A stretch of 8,346 nucleotides of DNA. Origin: Dehalococcoidia bacterium. GTDB lineage: Bacteria; Chloroflexota; Dehalococcoidia; UBA2979. The stretch covers positions 1 through 8,346 of the forward strand of contig JASLOV010000101.1 in NCBI GenBank assembly GCA_030745285.1. Reading direction: 5' to 3'. Below are positions 6,238 to 8,346 of this stretch, piece by piece. The notes below the pieces were generated by a model. The model searched no databases. It was not told the origin of the DNA and saw only the letters and a program-made list of their open reading frames with translations. The stretch's first letter is position 1; each line of letters opens with the position of its first letter. The position numbers and the translations under genes are program-made.

Positions 6238-7293
6238 GTGACTCGCGAAGACGTCGTCCGTCTCACCGATCTCGCCTCCTGCGCCGGCTGAGCGGGAAAG
6301 ATGGGTCTCGCGACCCTGGCGCAGGTGCTGCGCCCAATCGAGGAGCGGTTCCCACCGCAGGACTATCCAGAGCTGCTCGTCGGCCTCGAGCGGTCGGACG
6401 ACGCCGCCGTCTACCGCGTGAGCGATGAGCTGGCGCTGATCCAGACGCTCGACTTCTTCCCCCCCGTCGTCGACGACCCCTACCTCTACGGCCAGATCGC
6501 CGCCGCGAACGCGATGTCCGATGTCTACGCGATGGGCGGCGAGGTGAAGCTGGCGCTCAACATCGCCGCCTTCCCGGAGGACCTCGATCCGGAGCTGCTC
6601 GCCGAGATTCTCCGCGGCGGCGCGGACAAAGTGCACGAGGCCGGAGGCGTGATCGCCGGCGGCCACACCCTCTTCGACGAGGAGCCGAAGTACGGGCTCT
6701 CCGTGATGGGCTTCGTCCACCCCGCCGCGATCATCCGCAAGGGCGGCGCGCAGCCCGGCGACGCGCTGTTGCTGACGAAGCCGCTTGGCACCGGCATCCT
6801 CATGACCGCTGCCATGCAGCAGCTCGAAGGGGCCGGCGCTGCCCTCGATGCGGCGGTCGAGTCGATGCGGCGTCTCAACCGCCACGGCGCGCACTTGGCG
6901 AGGGCGGCGGAGGCGCGCGCGATGACGGACATCACCGGCTTCGGCCTGCTCGGGCACGCCGCGGAGATGGCCGCGCAGAGCGATGCGACGCTCGTCGTCG
7001 ACGCCGCCGCGCTGCCGGAACTGCCGCAGGCGCGGCACTTCGCCGGCGCCGGCGCCCTCACCGGCGGCGGCGGACGCAACGTCGAGCAGCTCGCCGGACG
7101 CGTGCAGCTCCCGGACGGCGTCGACGATGAGACGCACGCCCTGCTCTTCGACCCCCAGACCTCCGGCGGGCTGCTGATCAGCGTCCCCGCGCACGGGGCG
7201 GACTCGCTGTGCGCCGCCATCGCCGAAAAGGAGGGCGGCTGCTGGCGCATCGGCGAGGTCGAGGCCGGCTCGCCGGCCGTGCGCGTGCGGTGA
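6238..7293 (+). CDS. selD: Selenide, water dikinase (selenophosphate synthetase), selenocysteine-containing
   Basis: SelD makes selenophosphate from selenide and ATP, the selenium donor for selenocysteine and for tRNA selenouridine. The reading frame is GTG 6238 to TGA 7291-7293, 351 residues, with one internal UGA at codon 18 (6289-6291). Around it the protein reads SCAGUAGK (14-21). U18 falls where E. coli SelD has catalytic C17 in GCGCK, and K21 matches E. coli K20. ATP/metal-site features follow: SDDAAVY (53-59), TLDFFPPVVDDP (70-81) with D72, NAMSDVYAMGG (91-101) with D95, AGGHTL (140-145), TKPLGTGIL (180-188), MTDITGFGLLGH (229-240) with D231, and DPQTSGGLL (305-313). The length is normal only if UGA is read through. 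Starting at ATG 6301 would lose the catalytic U/K loop. A SECIS-like hairpin follows. The stop overlaps the next start (GTGA). Function is near certain and Sec strongly supported. Confidence 0.97.
6289..6291 (+). other. UGA recoded as selenocysteine (Sec18 of SelD)
   Basis: The TGA lies in frame between a perfect ribosome site plus GTG start and the rest of SelD. The 17 codons before it and three after it encode the conserved SelD N-terminal loop. Many SelD proteins in selenoprotein-making organisms carry Sec at this position instead of Cys. There is no in-frame Cys at the aligned position, so a plain stop here would leave the enzyme without its nucleophile. Confidence 0.93.
6318..6334 (+). 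promoter_or_regulatory. Candidate bacterial SECIS hairpin in selD
   Basis: GGCGCAG (6318-6324) pairs perfectly with CTGCGCC (6328-6334), closing a 3-nt loop GTG that begins with G. Exactly 33 nt separate the UGA from the loop. These values fit the general bacterial SECIS description: a short stem, a loop of about 3-14 nt with a G in the first two positions, and a loop some 16-37 nt after UGA. A weaker lower stem CTCG 6307-6310 with CGAG 6339-6342 may extend it. A second hairpin, GGGTC 6303-6307 with GACCC 6312-6316 (loop TCGC), lies nearer the UGA and would compete with that lower stem. The assignment is by eye, without folding. Confidence 0.7.
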
Positions 7294-8054
7294 GAGACGC
7301 GTTCGCCTCCCCCCTGCTCAGGAAGGGGCTGCTCAGGAAGGGGCTGCTGAAGAAGGGGCTGTTGACGCTCGGGCTGCTCATGCTCGGCCCGGTCGCGGCC
7401 TGTGGGGGCGACGATGGCCCCCCGGTCGACGGCGTCGACGCGGTTGCCCTGCTGGCCGCTTCGGCCACCCGCACAGAGCAGGTGGAAAGCTTCCACTTCG
7501 TGCTGGAGCACGAGCGCGGCGTCACGGAGATCGTGCGCGGTGTGAGCATGGAACGCGCCGAGGGCGATGTCGCCGGCGGTCAGCGCATGCGGGTCGAGAT
7601 CGAGGGCTCGGCCGGGCCGCTGAACATCGAGCTCGGCATCGTCATTCTTGATGACGAGTCCTGGATCACCAATCCCCTGACCGGGCGCTGGGAGCGCGAG
7701 CAGATCTCGATCGAGGAGCTGTTCGACCCGGCGATCGGCGTGACGGCGCTGATGCGGGCCGTGACGGCGCCGCGGGTGACGGGGACCGACCGCATCGGCG
7801 ACGTGCAGGCCTACCGCGTCGAGGCGACCGTCGACTCCGGCAAGGTTCAGCTCTTCGGCGACCCCCAGCCCGGGCAGACCCTGAAGGCGACCGCCTGGGT
7901 CGGCGCCGACGACCCGCTCGTGCTGCGCATCGAGCTCGAGGGCCCGCTGCAGCGAGGCGAGCGCGAGGACCTGGTGCGCCGCATCACGCTCAGCCGCTTC
8001 GACAGCGACCCCGAGATCGTCGCCCCCGCTGACGGCGTGAACGGCACGAAGTGA
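7290..8054 (+). CDS. LppX/LprAFG-family lipoprotein (LprG-like)
   Basis: This is a predicted exported lipoprotein. GTG 7290 overlaps the selD stop in GTGA and gives 254 residues. The signal peptide has a basic N-region, a short Leu-rich core (about 24-36) and the lipobox VAAC, so C38 should become the lipidated N-terminus. The mature part resembles the LppX_LprAFG fold: LLAASATRTEQVESFHFVL (about 53-71), alternating strands with DDESWITNPLTGRWER, a central VTGTDRIGDVQAYRVEATVD, then AWVGADDPLVLRIELEG and a final ITLSRFDSDPEIVAPADG. Mycobacterial relatives bind lipids in a hydrophobic cavity; LprG works with the MFS exporter P55 encoded just downstream. Here too an MFS gene follows with a GTGA overlap, so lipid or glycolipid delivery to that exporter is a reasonable inference. 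The signal peptide consists of five LLxxG repeats (see separate entry). Longer starts exist up to ATG 7209 but would lie inside selD. Confidence 0.85.
   Translation: MRDAFASPLLRKGLLRKGLLKKGLLTLGLLMLGPVAACGGDDGPPVDGVDAVALLAASATRTEQVESFHFVLEHERGVTEIVRGVSMERAEGDVAGGQRMRVEIEGSAGPLNIELGIVILDDESWITNPLTGRWEREQISIEELFDPAIGVTALMRAVTAPRVTGTDRIGDVQAYRVEATVDSGKVQLFGDPQPGQTLKATAWVGADDPLVLRIELEGPLQRGEREDLVRRITLSRFDSDPEIVAPADGVNGTK
7314..7388 (+). repeat. Five tandem 15-bp units encoding LLxxG in the lipoprotein signal peptide
   Basis: Units start at 7314, 7329, 7344, 7359 and 7374. The first two are identical (CTGCTCAGGAAGGGG), the third differs at three bases, and the last two are degenerate at DNA level but keep the protein pattern. 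The encoded series is LLRKG, LLRKG, LLKKG, LLTLG, LLMLG. The first three supply the positive charges and the last two the hydrophobic core, ending just before the PVAAC lipobox region. In-frame 15-bp units can be gained or lost without breaking the gene. Confidence 0.9.
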
Positions 8055-8346
8055 GCGGGACAGCCGGCACGACCGCCAGCACCTTCGCCGGCCCGATAGA
8101 GCAGCGGCGAGCGTGGTTGCTGCTGGCCGCTGCCGCCGGCGGCGTGTTCGTCGCCGCCGACGACCAGACATCGGTCGTGACGGTGTTGCCGGCGATCGTT
8201 CAGCACACCGGCATTACCGTCGACGACTTCTACCGCTCCTCGTGGATTGTCAACGGCTACCTGCTTGGCTACCTGGTCGCGCTCCCGGTCGTCGGCCGCG
8301 TCGCCGATGTCTACGGCCACGCGCGCGTCTACGCCGCGGCGATGGC
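8051..8346 (+). CDS. MFS transporter, DHA2 (EmrB/QacA/P55-like) type, N-terminal part only
   Basis: The gene starts at GTG 8051, overlapping the lipoprotein stop in GTGA, and runs off the right edge after 98 codons. A short polar N-terminus is followed by a first membrane helix (about 22-36), then AADDQTSVVTVLPAI (35-49), the acidic end of helix 1 typical of drug:H+ antiporters of the 14-helix group. The loop SSWIVNGYLLGYLVALPVVG (63-82) forms the second helix. Motif A follows as GRVADVYGHARVY (82-94), with Gly, Asp, Gly and Arg in the usual places. A proton-driven exporter in the cytoplasmic membrane is well supported; the 12- versus 14-helix class cannot be settled from this fragment. Coupling to the LprG-like lipoprotein suggests a P55-like lipid or drug efflux role, which is inference from gene order. 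Confidence 0.9.
   Translation, partial: MSGTAGTTASTFAGPIEQRRAWLLLAAAAGGVFVAADDQTSVVTVLPAIVQHTGITVDDFYRSSWIVNGYLLGYLVALPVVGRVADVYGHARVYAAAM

Noticed and set aside
6126..6266. N-terminal extension of nth to 6266 on the minus strand
   Set aside because: The added 47 residues are Ser/Arg-rich with no family similarity and overlap the selD ribosome site, start and Sec codon; ATG 6125 already gives a full-length enzyme.
7359..7403. TTG 7362 as lipoprotein start, preceded by a GAAGGGG-like site
   Set aside because: It would leave too few residues before the lipobox and no positive charge for a working signal peptide; GTG 7290 overlaps the selD stop and supplies both.
6525..8171. Long minus-strand open frame of 548 codons opposite selD, the lipoprotein and the MFS gene
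   Set aside because: It is a shadow frame of GC-rich genes whose plus-strand proteins are clearly conserved; its translation shows no domain.

Overview
The window is GC-rich bacterial chromosomal DNA, nearly all coding, with many genes on each strand and very short gaps. Several gene families point to a Chloroflexota (Thermomicrobia-like) or, less likely, an actinobacterial genome: a UPF0182 membrane protein, an LppX/LprAFG-type lipoprotein followed by a DHA2-type MFS exporter, and a selenocysteine-containing SelD. This placement is an inference from family distribution and base composition; there is no rRNA or other direct marker. I see no mobile element, CRISPR array, tRNA or rRNA.

Layout. 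Minus strand, 4707 down to 1: argJ, argB, then a UPF0182 (COG1615) membrane protein that runs off the left edge. The three are closely spaced and look like one transcription unit, with a possible promoter near 4750. Plus strand, 4834-5391: a GNAT acetyltransferase of the phosphinothricin/methionine-sulfoximine type, divergent from argJ. Minus strand, 6125-5388: endonuclease III, convergent with the acetyltransferase; the two stop codons share one CTAG palindrome. Plus strand, 6238-8346: selD, an LprG-like lipoprotein and an MFS transporter cut by the right edge, joined by two 4-base GTGA overlaps.

Main points. (1) selD begins at GTG 6238, not at ATG 6301. Its 18th codon is an in-frame UGA at the catalytic position, read as selenocysteine, with a hairpin that fits a bacterial SECIS element 33 nt downstream. 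The host should therefore have SelA, SelB and tRNA-Sec, and automatic annotation will cut off the active site. (2) The UPF0182 gene has no ATG, GTG or TTG upstream of its first membrane helix. The best start is a CTG placed 8 nt after a GGAGG that lies inside the end of argB. (3) The lipoprotein signal peptide is built from five tandem LLxxG units, three of them encoded by a near-perfect 15-bp repeat. (4) The lipoprotein-MFS pair has the same order and tight coupling as mycobacterial lprG-p55, here placed behind selD.

How the genes work together: argJ and argB are the acetyl-recycling and kinase steps of arginine biosynthesis. SelD makes selenophosphate for selenoprotein synthesis. The lipoprotein and MFS protein probably cooperate in exporting a lipid or other hydrophobic molecule. 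The link between selD and the transporter pair may be only transcriptional.
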